Source: Mycolicibacterium sp. MU0050 (GTDB lineage: Bacteria > Actinomycetota > Actinomycetes > Mycobacteriales > Mycobacteriaceae). Taken from it: a stretch of DNA of 64,000 nucleotides. The notes beneath the pieces are model-generated. The model ran no database searches. It was not told the origin of the DNA and saw nothing but the letters and a program-made list of their open reading frames with translations. The DNA lies in assembly GCF_963378085.1 (NCBI RefSeq), contig NZ_OY726395.1, forward strand, positions 744,001 to 808,000, given 5' to 3'. The position numbers and the translations under genes were made by a program. Numbering within the stretch: position 1 is the stretch's first letter; the number at the start of each line of letters is the position of its first letter. This document shows positions 52,504 through 63,094 of the stretch, piece after piece.

Positions 52504-53520
52504 ATGCCTGATTCGTACGTAGCCCGCGGCGGCGAATTCAACCGCGACACCAACTACATCACCAGCCGGATCACCGCCGACGGTCGAGACGGCTACCCGG
52601 TGGAACCCGGACGGTACCGGCTGATCGTCGCGCGGGCCTGCCCGTGGGCGAACCGGGCGATCATCGTCCGCCGCCTGCTGGGACTCGAAGACGTTCTCTC
52701 CATTGGGTTCTGTGGACCCACGCACGACGAGCGCAGCTGGACCTTCGACCTGGACCCGGGCGAGGTCGACCCGGTGTTGAAGATCCCGCGGCTGCGTGAC
52801 GCCTACCTGAAGCGGTTCCCCGATTATCCGAAGGGCATCACGGTCCCGGCGATCGTCGAGGTTTCCACGGGCGAGGTCGTCACCAACGACTTCGCGCAGA
52901 TGACGCTGGATCTGTCCACCGAGTGGACCGCGCATCACCGGCCCGGGGCGCCGCAGCTGTATCCCGAGCCGCTGCGCGACGAGATCGACGAGGTGGCCCA
53001 GCGGATCTACACCGAGGTCAACAACGGTGTCTACCGCTGTGGGTTCGCCGGCAGCCAGGACGCCTACGACGCCGCCTATGACCGGTTGTTCACCGCGTTG
53101 GACTGGCTCACCGAACGGTTGAGCGGGCAGCGCTACCTGGTCGGTGACACCATCACCGAAGCCGACGTGCGGTTATTCACCACGCTGGCCCGGTTCGACC
53201 CGGTCTATCACGGCCACTTCAAATGCAACCGGCACAAGCTGGCGGAACTGCCGGTGCTGTGGGCCTACGCCCGCGACCTGTTTCAGACACCGGGGTTCGG
53301 CGACACCGTCGACTTCGTCCAGATCAAGCAGCACTACTACCTGGTGCACACCGACGTCAACCCCACCGGCATCGTGCCGAAGGGCCCCGAGCTGTCCAGT
53401 TGGTTGACCCCGCATGGTCGAGAAGAACTGGGCGGCAGGCCATTCGGTGACGGCACCCCGCCCGGGCCGACGGCACAGGGCGAACGGGTGCCCGCCGGGC
53501 ACGGCGCCGGTCCTGGCTAG
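52504..53520 (+). CDS. Xi-class glutathione-transferase-like (S-glutathionyl-hydroquinone reductase type)
   Basis: A 338-residue protein with ARACPWANRAIIVRRLLGLE, the CPWA active-site motif (Cys about 46) of Xi-class/ECM4 enzymes, and a C-terminal helical GST domain (NNGVYRCGFAGSQDAYDAAYDRLFTALDWLTERLSGQRYLVGDTITEADVRLFTTLARFDPVYHGHFKCN). In E. coli this class reduces glutathionyl-hydroquinones; mycobacteria lack glutathione, so a mycothiol analogue is likely. The last ~25 residues are Pro/Gly-rich and disordered. Confidence 0.82.
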   Translation: MPDSYVARGGEFNRDTNYITSRITADGRDGYPVEPGRYRLIVARACPWANRAIIVRRLLGLEDVLSIGFCGPTHDERSWTFDLDPGEVDPVLKIPRLRDAYLKRFPDYPKGITVPAIVEVSTGEVVTNDFAQMTLDLSTEWTAHHRPGAPQLYPEPLRDEIDEVAQRIYTEVNNGVYRCGFAGSQDAYDAAYDRLFTALDWLTERLSGQRYLVGDTITEADVRLFTTLARFDPVYHGHFKCNRHKLAELPVLWAYARDLFQTPGFGDTVDFVQIKQHYYLVHTDVNPTGIVPKGPELSSWLTPHGREELGGRPFGDGTPPGPTAQGERVPAGHGAGPG

Positions 53521-53529
53521 GCTCTGGGT

Positions 53530-54300
53530 ATGGCTCTGCTTGGTGCGCACGTCGACTCCGCTGATCCACTGGCCGCCGCGGCCGCGCGCGACGCCGAGGT
53601 GGTGCAGTTCTTCCTGGGGGACCCGCAGGGCTGGAAGAAGCCGGCCGAGCATCCGCACGCCGATGCGCTGCGCGACAGTGAAGTGGCGATCTACATCCAT
53701 TCGCCGTACGTCATCAACGTCGCGTCGACCAACAACCGCATCCGGATCCCCAGTCGCAAGATCCTGCACCAGCATGCCGAGGCCGCGGCCGCGATCGGCG
53801 CCAAGGGGCTGGTGGTACACGGCGGGCACGTCACCGCCAAGGACGATCCGCAGGCCGGTATCGAGAACTGGCGCAAGCTGTTCGAACGCGCGGAGGAGTC
53901 CGGTGGCTTCCCGCTGCCGATCCTGATCGAGAACACCGCCGGCGGCGACAATGCGATGGCCCGCCGGTTCGACCGGTTGGCCATGCTGTGGGACGCCGTC
54001 GGGCAGTACGAGCCGGGGTTCGTGCTCGACACCTGCCATGCCTGGGCGGGCGGTGAGGAACTCGCCGACATCGCCGACCGGGTCAAGGCCATCACCGGGC
54101 GCATCGACCTGGTGCACGCCAACAATTCGCGCGATGCCTTCGGTTCGGGCGCGGACCGGCACGCCAACTTCGACGCCGGGACCTTCGACTCGGAGCTGAT
54201 CGCCTCGGTGTGCCGGGACGCCGGGTGCGACGTGGTCATCGAAACCCCCTCCGACGGGCACGCCGCCGATCTGGAGTTCCTCCGGAAAAGCTTGGCCTAG
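53530..54300 (+). CDS. Deoxyribonuclease IV-type AP endonuclease
   Basis: A 256-residue TIM-barrel xylose-isomerase-like protein whose metal-ligand segments follow endonuclease IV: GAHV (His 7), IYIHSPYVINVA, GLVVHGGHV, ILIENTAGG, FVLDTCHAWAGGEEL, DLVHANNSRDAFGSGADRHANFDAG and VIETPSDG. Nfo enzymes cut at abasic sites using three zinc ions. It starts 9 bases after the GST stop, so they may be co-transcribed. It ends in a 4-base overlap with the convergent DUF2771 gene. Confidence 0.85.
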   Translation: MALLGAHVDSADPLAAAAARDAEVVQFFLGDPQGWKKPAEHPHADALRDSEVAIYIHSPYVINVASTNNRIRIPSRKILHQHAEAAAAIGAKGLVVHGGHVTAKDDPQAGIENWRKLFERAEESGGFPLPILIENTAGGDNAMARRFDRLAMLWDAVGQYEPGFVLDTCHAWAGGEELADIADRVKAITGRIDLVHANNSRDAFGSGADRHANFDAGTFDSELIASVCRDAGCDVVIETPSDGHAADLEFLRKSLA

Positions 54301-54818
54301 TCGGTATTCGGCGCCGGCGCCGCGCGCTGCTCCCAGACGGTGCGCACCGACCATTCCGCGTGCGGTATCTCGCGGATCTCCCCGTCGACCTCCACCAGCG
54401 TCGGCAGTTGCACGGCCAGCCCGGTCAGCCGCCCGCGCTGCGGGTCCACCGTCGGGATGGTCACCGCCAGTCGCTCGCCGGGCGGGAACGTGAAGATCTG
54501 GTCCTTGTCGATCTCCTCGTAGGCCAGGATGAGCCGCCACGGCGCCGAGCCGATGGCCGACGGCACCGAAAGTTGCACCGGGTCACTGTGATTGACCACC
54601 AGCTCGCCCTGCGCCCCGCCCTCGAAGCACTCGTTGAGGTTCACCACGTTGCAGTACAGGTAGGGGCCCACCCGCACCAGGTCGCCATGGCTGAAGGCGC
54701 TGATCTCCGGCAACGACGGGCCGCCGTCGTCGCGGGTCAGCAGCCACGCCGCAACCCCGGCGCCCCCTGATGCCAGCACCACCGCGGCGCTGATCAGCAC
54801 GATCATGACCCGTTTCAT
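54297..54818 (-). CDS. DUF2771-type exported protein
   Basis: A 173-residue protein with one N-terminal membrane segment or signal anchor (MKRVMIVLISAAVVLASGGAGVAAWLL) and a beta-rich exported domain with two Cys (LYCNVVNLNECFEG) likely joined by a disulfide. It resembles the DUF2771 proteins of actinobacteria and the Rv0875c position. The ATG at 54818 overlaps the MFS gene stop as ATGA, so the two are coupled. The function is unknown; envelope-associated activity is likely. Confidence 0.8.
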   Translation of the reverse strand: MKRVMIVLISAAVVLASGGAGVAAWLLTRDDGGPSLPEISAFSHGDLVRVGPYLYCNVVNLNECFEGGAQGELVVNHSDPVQLSVPSAIGSAPWRLILAYEEIDKDQIFTFPPGERLAVTIPTVDPQRGRLTGLAVQLPTLVEVDGEIREIPHAEWSVRTVWEQRAAPAPNTD

Positions 54819-56533
54819 TCGCGGTCTCCCACCTGTGACCACACCCTTGTCTCGTCGCGTCCGGCACCGTCCTGCACCACCTTGACCGGGCGGTTACCGC
54901 CGAGCCCCGGAATCAACGATGCGCCATGGAAACTCAGCACGGTCTGGGCCAGGCCCGGGATCAGCACCGCGCTGATCGCCGTGAAGCCCACCCACAGATC
55001 GGTATAGACCAGAACCCCGATGGCGCCGCCGAGGACCCAGGCCAGCTGCAGCACCGATTCGGACCGGCCGAACGCCGAGGCCCGGGATTCCTCGGGCAGG
55101 TCCTGCTGCAGCGAGGCGTCCAGGGAGGCCTTGGCGATGGCGCTCGCACCTGAGGTGACCAGCGTCGCGACCGCCACGACCAACAGGTTGCCGGTGACCG
55201 CGGCCAGCAGCGCCACGCCGGTGACCGCGATGGCGCAGCGCACCACCAGCACCGCCGGCCGGCCCAGCTTGAGCCGCGCGGCGGTGAAGTTGCCGGCGAA
55301 GTTGCCCACCCCGGCCGCGGCGCCGATGAGACCCAGGATGGCCAGCTGCTGCCAGCCGGTCGCGTCGTGGGATTTCGCGACGAAGGCGGGGTAGAGGAAC
55401 AAAAAGCCCACCATCGCCTTGACGGTGCAGTTACCCCACAGCGCGGTGATGACGTTGCGGCCCAGGGGCTGTCGCGGGGCGCGGGCGGGCGCCTGGGCGG
55501 CGGGTTCGGGCCGGCGCCGCAGCGTCTCGCCATAGCGGTCGGAGTCGTGGTAGCTCAGCGTCGCCGGGACCTCACCGGCGGTGACCTCCACCCAGCGCGG
55601 AATCTGCATCGACAGCCAGATCCCCGCGACCGAGACCGCCACCAGCACGTAGAGCGCACCGGGCAGGCCGAAGAGGCTGGTCAAGCCGTACTCCACGCCG
55701 GCGGCGATGCCGCCGCCGACGATGGTGCCGCCGAGCAGCCCGAACATCGTCAGCCGGGAGTTGACCCGCACCAGGTCGATGCTCGGGGGCATCACCCTGG
55801 GGGTGACGGCGCTGCGCAACACCGTGAACGATTTGGACAGCACCATCATCCCGAGCGCGCAGGGATACAGCACCCACGACGGGAAGCTGCCGGTGGCGCC
55901 GTCGTAGTTGGCGATCAGCACCACCGCCAGGGCGGTGCGCAGCCCGAAGGAGCCGGCCAACGCCACCCGGCGGCCGTGCTGCAGCCGGTCCAGCGCCGGC
56001 CCGATCAGCGGGGCGATGACGGCGAACGGGGCGATGGTGATGAGCAGGTACAGCGCGACCCGGCTCTTGGATTCGGCGGTCGCCGCCGCGAAGAACAGCG
56101 TGTTGGCCAGCGCGACGGCCATGGCGGCGTCGACGGCGAAGTTGGCCACCACCGGCCAGGTGAGCGCGGTCAGACCGGACTTGTCGGCGCCGTCGGCCGT
56201 GGCGGCACGATGGACCAGGCCGTACATCCGGGTGCCCATCTCCCGGCTGCGCATCGCGGCCGCGCGGGTGACGGTGATGCGCGCGGCGTCGTCGTCGGCC
56301 GGGTCCGACTCCGCGCGGGGCGGGCTGGTGCGGCGGTCGTCGTCGAGCGGCGGCAGGTACCGGTTGCTGCTCGGACTCGAGCGGGGGGAGCGCGGCGGGT
56401 CGCTGGGGTAATTCGCCATGCCGGGATGCTCGTCGGCCGGGCGGCGACGGGGCCCCTGCGGGGTGCCGCGCCGAGTGCCGGAACGGGGCCGCGGGCGGTC
56501 CCCGTAACGCGGATCATCTCGACGCCCTGACAC
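54815..56533 (-). CDS. MFS transporter with disordered N-terminus
   Basis: A 572-residue protein. The first ~105 residues are Arg/Pro/Ser-rich and cytosolic; ~12 membrane segments follow (from LTWPVVANFAVDAAMAVALANTLFFAA to the last near 530). The GPALDRLQHGRRVALAG loop matches the MFS inter-helix A motif. It fits the Rv0876c-type predicted transporter, whose substrate is unknown. The GTG start at 56533 is the longest choice; an internal start before the membrane part cannot be excluded. It is co-translated with the DUF2771 gene. Confidence 0.8.
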   Translation of the reverse strand: MSGRRDDPRYGDRPRPRSGTRRGTPQGPRRRPADEHPGMANYPSDPPRSPRSSPSSNRYLPPLDDDRRTSPPRAESDPADDDAARITVTRAAAMRSREMGTRMYGLVHRAATADGADKSGLTALTWPVVANFAVDAAMAVALANTLFFAAATAESKSRVALYLLITIAPFAVIAPLIGPALDRLQHGRRVALAGSFGLRTALAVVLIANYDGATGSFPSWVLYPCALGMMVLSKSFTVLRSAVTPRVMPPSIDLVRVNSRLTMFGLLGGTIVGGGIAAGVEYGLTSLFGLPGALYVLVAVSVAGIWLSMQIPRWVEVTAGEVPATLSYHDSDRYGETLRRRPEPAAQAPARAPRQPLGRNVITALWGNCTVKAMVGFLFLYPAFVAKSHDATGWQQLAILGLIGAAAGVGNFAGNFTAARLKLGRPAVLVVRCAIAVTGVALLAAVTGNLLVVAVATLVTSGASAIAKASLDASLQQDLPEESRASAFGRSESVLQLAWVLGGAIGVLVYTDLWVGFTAISAVLIPGLAQTVLSFHGASLIPGLGGNRPVKVVQDGAGRDETRVWSQVGDRE

Positions 56534-56621
56534 GACCTCGATTGTTCCCTATTTCGTTCCAGTGGCGCGTCCAGGTAACCGGTGTGGCTCCCACGTCGCT
56601 GCTGAGGCAGTATTGACGGTG

Positions 56622-57464
56622 ATGGACAGCGTGACCGAAACCACCGATCGACCCGTTGCGGAGCCCAGCGCCGAGGTGACCGAAGCCCTGGCGGCCGTGC
56701 TCAACGGCGCGGTCGAGGCCGCGCGCGAGGCGGTCGAGGACTTCAGCGGCGGCACGGTCGGTGAATACCTGGGGGTCAGCTACGAGGACCCGACGGCGGC
56801 CACCCATCGTTTCCTGGCGACCCTGCCCGGTTACCGCGGCTGGCAGTGGGCGGTGGTGGTGGCCGCCTACCCCGGCGCCACCCGCGCCACCATCAGCGAG
56901 GTGGCCCTGGTGCCCGGGCCCACCGCGTTGCTGGCCCCGGAGTGGGTGCCGTGGGAGGACCGGGTCCGCCCGGGGGACCTGGGCCCCGGCGACCTGTTGG
57001 CGCCGCCGGCCGACGACCCGCGGCTGGTGCCCGGTTACCGGCTCACCGGGGACCCGGACATCGACGAGACCGCCGCGGAGATCGGGCTGGGTCGGCGACA
57101 GGTGATGAGCGCCTGGGGCCGCGCCGACGCGGCGCAGCGTTGGCACGACGGCGATTTCGGCCCGTCGTCACCGATGGCGCGCGCCACCAAGCGGGTCTGC
57201 CGGGACTGCGGCTACCTGCTGCCGCTGGCCGGATCGCTGGGCACCATGTTCGGGGTGTGCGGCAACGAGATGGCCGCCGACGGACACGTGGTCGACTTCG
57301 AGTACGGCTGCGGCGCCCATTCCGACACGCCAGCACCCGCCGGCGGCGCGGGGTCACCGCAGTTCGACCCCTACGACGACGGCGTCCTCGAGGTCGCGGC
57401 CACGCCGAACCCGGAGCAGTCCGACGAGCCGACCGTCATCAACCCCGTTCCACCGCCGCTTTGA
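56622..57464 (+). CDS. DUF3027 protein with zinc-binding C-terminus
   Basis: A 280-residue protein: a helical N-terminus (EALAAVLNGAVEAAREAVEDF), then the DUF3027 core TVGEYLGVSYEDPTAATHRFLATLPGYRGWQWAVVVAAYPG ... EVALVPGPTALLAPEWVPWEDRVRPGDLGPGDLL, and a zinc ribbon (CRDCGYLLPLAGSLGTMFGVCGNE, GCGAH). DUF3027 is found throughout actinobacteria and is uncharacterised. The ATG at 56622 matches the Rv0877-type start. It is divergent from the MFS gene; its last 26 bases overlap the convergent SRPBCC gene. Confidence 0.8.
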   Translation: MDSVTETTDRPVAEPSAEVTEALAAVLNGAVEAAREAVEDFSGGTVGEYLGVSYEDPTAATHRFLATLPGYRGWQWAVVVAAYPGATRATISEVALVPGPTALLAPEWVPWEDRVRPGDLGPGDLLAPPADDPRLVPGYRLTGDPDIDETAAEIGLGRRQVMSAWGRADAAQRWHDGDFGPSSPMARATKRVCRDCGYLLPLAGSLGTMFGVCGNEMAADGHVVDFEYGCGAHSDTPAPAGGAGSPQFDPYDDGVLEVAATPNPEQSDEPTVINPVPPPL

Positions 57465-57900
57465 TTCGCTGCAGCGACTCGTTCATCCCGTCGACGAGTT
57501 CCTGCTCGAAGCTCGTCACTCCGCCCATCAGCTTGTCGACCAACAGGTTCGACACCGCCGAGGTGCCGTTCTCGGCGTGGCGCGACTCGATCACCCGGGT
57601 GCCGCCGCCGGCGGTGGGTTCCAGCTCGTAGCTCCACACGCTGCGGTTGGCGTCGACCTTGAACGCCAGCTTCTGCTCCGGGACGACTTCGGTGACGGTG
57701 CACGTGGTGGGCCAGACCATGAACTTGCCCCGCCGGTTGAGGTTCAGCGTCCGGGTGCCGGGTCGCACCGCCCCGAGGGGCTTCATCACGCGGCACTGGG
57801 GGCTCCACTCGGGCATCCGGCTCAGGTCGGAGATCGCCTCCCACACCTTGGATACCGGCGCGTCGATGGTGATCTCGGTTTGCAGCAGTGGTGCGGCCAT
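57439..57900 (-). CDS. SRPBCC-family (polyketide cyclase/START-like) protein
   Basis: A 153-residue START-like protein: [120 protein letters not shown] precedes the ATG at 57900. It binds a hydrophobic ligand in most relatives. The 3' end overlaps the DUF3027 gene on the other strand by 26 bases, so this is a gene-dense convergent joint. Confidence 0.8.
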   Translation of the reverse strand: MAAPLLQTEITIDAPVSKVWEAISDLSRMPEWSPQCRVMKPLGAVRPGTRTLNLNRRGKFMVWPTTCTVTEVVPEQKLAFKVDANRSVWSYELEPTAGGGTRVIESRHAENGTSAVSNLLVDKLMGGVTSFEQELVDGMNESLQRIKAAVERG

Positions 57901-57920
57901 GGTTTCTCCTTGTTTCGGAT

Positions 57921-58196
57921 TCAGCGGTTTTCGGTGGTGTGTGGTCCGTCGACGAGCCCGGTCTGGGCCCCGCGGGCGCCGCGGCGGGCGGCGCTGCGCT
58001 GCCACAGGAACACCGACGTCCCGAGGACCCCGGTGGCGAGGCCGGCCAGGCAGATGGGCCGCCAACTCTCGAGCGCGGGAACGGTGAAGGCGGCCACGGT
58101 CGCCAGCAACCACAGCAACGCCCCGACGCCGATGACCCGCCAGGGTTCGGTCAGCGCGGCGGGCAGCGGCGGCGGTTCGGGAGTTTCGGCGGTCAT
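57921..58196 (-). CDS. DUF2530 small membrane protein
   Basis: A 91-residue protein with two membrane segments ([20 protein letters not shown] and [18 protein letters not shown]) and the conserved end [16 protein letters not shown] that defines DUF2530 in mycobacteria. The ATG at 58196 is chosen over the TTG at 58205. It lies 20 bases upstream of the SRPBCC gene on the same strand and is divergent from marR. The function is unknown. Confidence 0.8.
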   Translation of the reverse strand: MTAETPEPPPLPAALTEPWRVIGVGALLWLLATVAAFTVPALESWRPICLAGLATGVLGTSVFLWQRSAARRGARGAQTGLVDGPHTTENR

Positions 58197-58289
58197 CGGG
58201 TCCAACGTATCGGATACCTCGATTTAGGTAGACGGTCTTTTCATTGGGCGGTGGGTAAAGGTGCTGCTGAAGTATTGTTTCTCCTCGTG

Positions 58290-58718
58290 ATGGATGTCGA
58301 TAACCGCCTGGCGGGCGATCTTTCGCTGGCGGTGATCCGGCTGGCGCGGCAGTTGCGGTTTCGGCGTCCGGATTCGCCGGTGTCGCTGTCCCAGCTGTCC
58401 GCACTGTCCACGCTGTACAAGGAGGGTGCGATGACGCCGGGAGCCCTCGCCATCCGCGAGCGGGTGCGGCCACCGTCGATGACCCGGGTCATCGCGGCGC
58501 TGGCGGAAATGGGCCTGGTGGTCCGGACCCCGCATCCCATCGACCGCCGTCAGGTGCTGGTGTCGGTGTCCGACACCGGCGTGGAGTTGGTGGAGACGGA
58601 GCGTCGCGAGAGCCAGGCGTGGTTGCAGCGCCGGTTGGGCGCGCTGGACTCGGACGAGCGGGCGGTGCTGCTGCGCGCAGCAAAGCTGATGTCGAGCATC
58701 GTCGACGAAACCGCGTGA
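58290..58718 (+). CDS. MarR-family transcription regulator (Rv0880-like)
   Basis: A 142-residue MarR protein: [95 protein letters not shown]. The ATG at 58290 fits the start of the M. tuberculosis Rv0880 protein. Its stop overlaps the GTG of the rRNA methyltransferase gene, so the two are co-expressed. Drug- and redox-responsive control has been reported for Rv0880-type regulators, but the ligand here is unknown. Confidence 0.85.
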   Translation: MDVDNRLAGDLSLAVIRLARQLRFRRPDSPVSLSQLSALSTLYKEGAMTPGALAIRERVRPPSMTRVIAALAEMGLVVRTPHPIDRRQVLVSVSDTGVELVETERRESQAWLQRRLGALDSDERAVLLRAAKLMSSIVDETA

Positions 58719-59533
58719 CCGTCAACGTCGTTGACGTCGAGGACGCGGGGGACCCCCGGCTCGACGATTTCCGTGATCTGAATTCGGTGGACCGCCGGCC
58801 GGACCTGCCCACCGGTCGAGGGTTGGTGATCGCGGAGGGGGTGCTGGTGGTCCAGCGGATGCTGGCCTCGCGGTTCTCGCCGCACGCCCTGTTGGGGACG
58901 GCGCGCCGGCTGGAGGAATTGCGCGCCGATCTGCAGGGCACCGCCATCCCGTACTACCGGGTCGACGCGACCCTGATGGCCGAGGTCGTCGGGTTCCACC
59001 TGAATCGCGGGGTGCTGGCCGCCGCGCGACGGCCGGGCGAGCTGACGCCGGCCGCGGTGGTCGAGAACGCGCGCACGCTGGCGGTGCTCGAGGGCGTCAA
59101 CGATCACGAGAACCTCGGGTCCATCTTCCGCAACGCCGCGGGTCTCGGTGTCGACGGCGTGGTCTTCGGGGCCGGTTGCGCCGACCCGCTGTATCGGCGC
59201 GCGGTACGGGTGTCGATGGGCCACGCGCTGCTGGTGCCGTTCGCGAAGGCGCAGTGCTGGCCGGCGGATCTGACCATGTTGCGCGAGAAGGGGTTTCGGC
59301 TGCTCGCCATGACACCGGACGCCGCGGCCGCCTCGCTGGCGAGCGCCATGACCGAACTGGCCGGCGACCGGGTGGCCATTCTGGTCGGCGCGGAGGGGCC
59401 GGGGCTGACCGAGACCACCATGCGCGCCAGCGATGTGCGGGTCCGCATCCCGATGGCCCGGGGCACCGATTCGCTCAACGTGGCCACCGCCGCGGCGCTG
59501 GCGTTCTATGAACGGGCCCGCTGCCACGGTTAG
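58715..59533 (+). CDS. SpoU-family RNA 2'-O-methyltransferase
   Basis: A 272-residue SPOUT enzyme: an N-terminal RNA-binding part ([21 protein letters not shown]), then the knotted MTase core with [29 protein letters not shown] (motif 1), [13 protein letters not shown] (motif 2) and [24 protein letters not shown] (motif 3). It methylates 2'-hydroxyls of tRNA or 23S rRNA; the exact site is unknown. The GTG start overlaps the marR stop as GTGA. It is syntenic with Rv0881. Confidence 0.88.
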   Translation: MTVNVVDVEDAGDPRLDDFRDLNSVDRRPDLPTGRGLVIAEGVLVVQRMLASRFSPHALLGTARRLEELRADLQGTAIPYYRVDATLMAEVVGFHLNRGVLAAARRPGELTPAAVVENARTLAVLEGVNDHENLGSIFRNAAGLGVDGVVFGAGCADPLYRRAVRVSMGHALLVPFAKAQCWPADLTMLREKGFRLLAMTPDAAAASLASAMTELAGDRVAILVGAEGPGLTETTMRASDVRVRIPMARGTDSLNVATAAALAFYERARCHG

Positions 59534-59542
59534 GGTGCCACC

Positions 59543-59815
59543 GTGACTGAGGAACCCACGCCCTGGGGCACCGGGCTGACCGCGGCGGCGTTCGCCGCCG
59601 CGGTCGTCGCGGCCGCGATAGTGGTGCTGAGTCTCGGCTTGATCCGGGTGCATCCGCTGCTGGCGGTGGGGCTCAACTTGATCGCCGTCGGTGGTTTGGC
59701 GCCCACCGTCTGGGGATGGCGTCGGATCCCGGTGGTGCGGTGGTTCGTCCTGGGCGGTGCGATCGGCGTGGCCGGGGGGTGGCTGGCGCTGCTGGCGCTG
59801 GCCGCCGGCGGCTGA
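59543..59815 (+). CDS. DUF2537 small membrane protein
   Basis: A 90-residue protein with three predicted membrane segments (AAFAAAVVAAAIVVLSLGL, HPLLAVGLNLIAVGGLAPTVWG, VLGGAIGVAGGWLALLALA). The GW-R-IPVVRWF loop is typical of the actinobacterial DUF2537 family. The GTG at 59543 follows the methyltransferase stop by 9 bases in the same direction, so it is probably the last gene of the marR-spoU operon. The function is unknown. Confidence 0.75.
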   Translation: MTEEPTPWGTGLTAAAFAAAVVAAAIVVLSLGLIRVHPLLAVGLNLIAVGGLAPTVWGWRRIPVVRWFVLGGAIGVAGGWLALLALAAGG

Positions 59816-59821
59816 GTCGCG

Positions 59822-60622
59822 TCAGCGGTCGCCGCTGGAGCGCACCCCGAGCAGCACGTCCTCCCATGCCGGCACCGCAGGCCGGCCGCGCTTGGCCCGG
59901 GCGGGCGGGGCCTGGTCGGGGGCCGGTTGCGGTTTCGGTGTGGGGGCCGCCTCGGCCGGGCTGGGAGCCGAACCCTCGAATGCCAGCTGGGCCAGCGGAG
60001 CGACGGGACGCAGCGGGCGGTCGAAGTCGGGGTCGATCAATTCGGTCGCGGTGTCGTCGAGCGCGGTGACGGTGCCGCCGTGCGCGCCGGGGACGTAGCG
60101 GAAGTGCGCGACGTTGTCGGAGCGGCCGGCCTTCCAGGCCAGCTGGACGGTCCAGCGGCCGTCCTCGTTGCGCCAGGCGTCCCAGTTGGTGTTGTCGGGG
60201 TTGAGTCCGCGGTTCACCAACGCGGTGGTGACGGCCTCGAGCAGCGTCAGGACCGCGGGGCCGTCGGCGAGCACCGGGTGCGCGGCGGTGGCGAGCTCGG
60301 CGGCCCGGGCACGTTCCAGCAGGACGGGGTGGGCGAAGCGTTCGATCTTGGCCGGGTCCGCTCCGCTGGCCTCGGCCAGTTGCTCGACGGATGCTCCGGC
60401 GCGGATCCGGGCTTGAATTTCCTTGGGACGCAGCACGCTTCTGACCTCGATGTCGATTTGTGTCTGGCCGACGCGGGAGGCGTCACCACGGACGGCGGCG
60501 CGCAGGCGGTCGTCGAGGCGCAGGCGGAACTTGGTGGGGCCGTCGGAGCTTCCCGGGCCGTCGTCTTCGCAGATGATGTGTCGGCCGTCGACGTCGAGTC
60601 CAACAACTTTCAGATCTCGCAT
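59822..60622 (-). CDS. sepH: Cell-division protein SepH
   Basis: A 266-residue actinobacterial SepH (DUF3071): MRDLKVVGLDVDGRHIICEDDG, KFRLRLDDRLRAAVRGD, LRPKEIQARIRAGASVEQLAEASGADPAKIERFAHPVLLERARAAELA (HTH-like), WTVQLAWKAGRSDNVAHFRYVPGAHGGTVTALDDTATEL. SepH binds FtsZ and promotes its assembly during septation. The C-terminal third is Pro/Ala-rich and flexible. It is syntenic with Rv0883c (from memory). It converges with the DUF2537 gene across 6 bases. Confidence 0.88.
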   Translation of the reverse strand: MRDLKVVGLDVDGRHIICEDDGPGSSDGPTKFRLRLDDRLRAAVRGDASRVGQTQIDIEVRSVLRPKEIQARIRAGASVEQLAEASGADPAKIERFAHPVLLERARAAELATAAHPVLADGPAVLTLLEAVTTALVNRGLNPDNTNWDAWRNEDGRWTVQLAWKAGRSDNVAHFRYVPGAHGGTVTALDDTATELIDPDFDRPLRPVAPLAQLAFEGSAPSPAEAAPTPKPQPAPDQAPPARAKRGRPAVPAWEDVLLGVRSSGDR

Positions 60623-60725
60623 GTCGACCTCCTTGGGATCACCGTGCCGGACCCGCTTGGTGCGGACCTTACTGCAGCCCGATCGTTATCTGGGTGTGAC
60701 ACGCTGGCCGGCGGCCGATTGCGCG

Positions 60726-61937
<1,212 letters not shown>

Positions 61938-62051
61938 CTATGACGTAGCACACAGCGAATTCCTGGCGATCCGGCTATGGAGTTTTGGCGATACCTGCGG
62001 TACCGTTGCTGGACATCAAGCGGCCCGATGTAAACCTCAGGGAGGCTTCAC

Positions 62052-63080
62052 ATGGCACGTACGAAGATGATCCGACGCTGGCGTCGCAATATGGACGTGC
62101 TGGACGACCAGCCGTACGTCGACATGCTCACCACACTGTCCGAGGGGTCGGTGCGGCGGAACTTCAACCCGTATACCGACATCGACTGGGACTCCCCGGA
62201 GTTCGCGGTGACGCCCAACGACCCCCGCTGGGTCCTGACCGACACCGACCCGCTGGGCCGGCACCCCTGGTATCAGGCCCAGCCGCTGGAGCGTCAGATC
62301 GAGATCGGGATGTGGCGGCAGGCCAACGTGGCGAAGGTGGGCCTGCACTTCGAGTCGATCTTGATCCGCGGGCTGATGAACTACGCGTTCTGGGTGCCCA
62401 ACGGGTCCCCCGAGTACCGCTACTGCCTGCACGAATCGGTCGAAGAGTGCAACCACACCATGATGTTCCAGGAGATGGTGAACCGGATCGGGGCCGACGT
62501 CCCCGGCATGCCCCGGATGCTCAAGTGGCTTTCGCCGCTCATCCCGCTGGCGGCCGGTCCGCTGCCCATCGTGTTCTTCTTCGGCGTGCTGGCCGGCGAG
62601 GAGCCCATCGACCACACCCAGAAGAACGTGTTGCGGGAAGGCCGCACCCTGCACCCCATCATGGAACGGGTGATGGCGATCCACGTCGCCGAGGAGGCGC
62701 GGCACATCTCGTTCGCGCACGAATACCTGCGCAAGCGGGTGCCGCACCTGCGGTCGCGTAAGCGCTTCATGCTCTCGCTGCACGTGCCGATCATCATGCG
62801 GGTGCTGTGTTCGGCGATCCTGAAGCCACCGCGCAGCTTCTGGCGCGAGTTCGACATCCCCAAGTCGGTCAAGCGGGAGGTGTTCTTCCGCTCCCCGGAG
62901 GCCCGGCAGATGCTGTCGGAGGTGTTCGCCGATGTGCGGATGCTGTGTCACGACACGGGGCTGATGAACCCGGTCGCCAAGCTGATCTGGCGCCTGTGCA
63001 AGATCGACGGCGCGCCGTCGCGCTACCGCAGTGAGCCGCAGCGGGCCCACCTGCGGGTGGCCGAGCAGATCCCGGCCTAG
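62052..63080 (+). CDS. AurF-type diiron oxygenase family protein
   Basis: A 342-residue helical protein of the AurF/p-aminobenzoate N-oxygenase family. Iron-ligand patterns of Glu and His in helical pairs are visible: HFESIL, LHESVEECNHTMMFQEM, GEEPIDH and HVAEEARHISFAHEYL. Such enzymes use a diiron centre to oxidise amines or desaturate. The conserved position next to fprB, a ferredoxin-NADP reductase, suggests an electron donor. It is syntenic with Rv0885 (from memory). GGGAGG lies upstream of the ATG at 62052. Confidence 0.8.
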   Translation: MARTKMIRRWRRNMDVLDDQPYVDMLTTLSEGSVRRNFNPYTDIDWDSPEFAVTPNDPRWVLTDTDPLGRHPWYQAQPLERQIEIGMWRQANVAKVGLHFESILIRGLMNYAFWVPNGSPEYRYCLHESVEECNHTMMFQEMVNRIGADVPGMPRMLKWLSPLIPLAAGPLPIVFFFGVLAGEEPIDHTQKNVLREGRTLHPIMERVMAIHVAEEARHISFAHEYLRKRVPHLRSRKRFMLSLHVPIIMRVLCSAILKPPRSFWREFDIPKSVKREVFFRSPEARQMLSEVFADVRMLCHDTGLMNPVAKLIWRLCKIDGAPSRYRSEPQRAHLRVAEQIPA

Positions 63081-63094
63081 AGCGCGGAGGCCGG

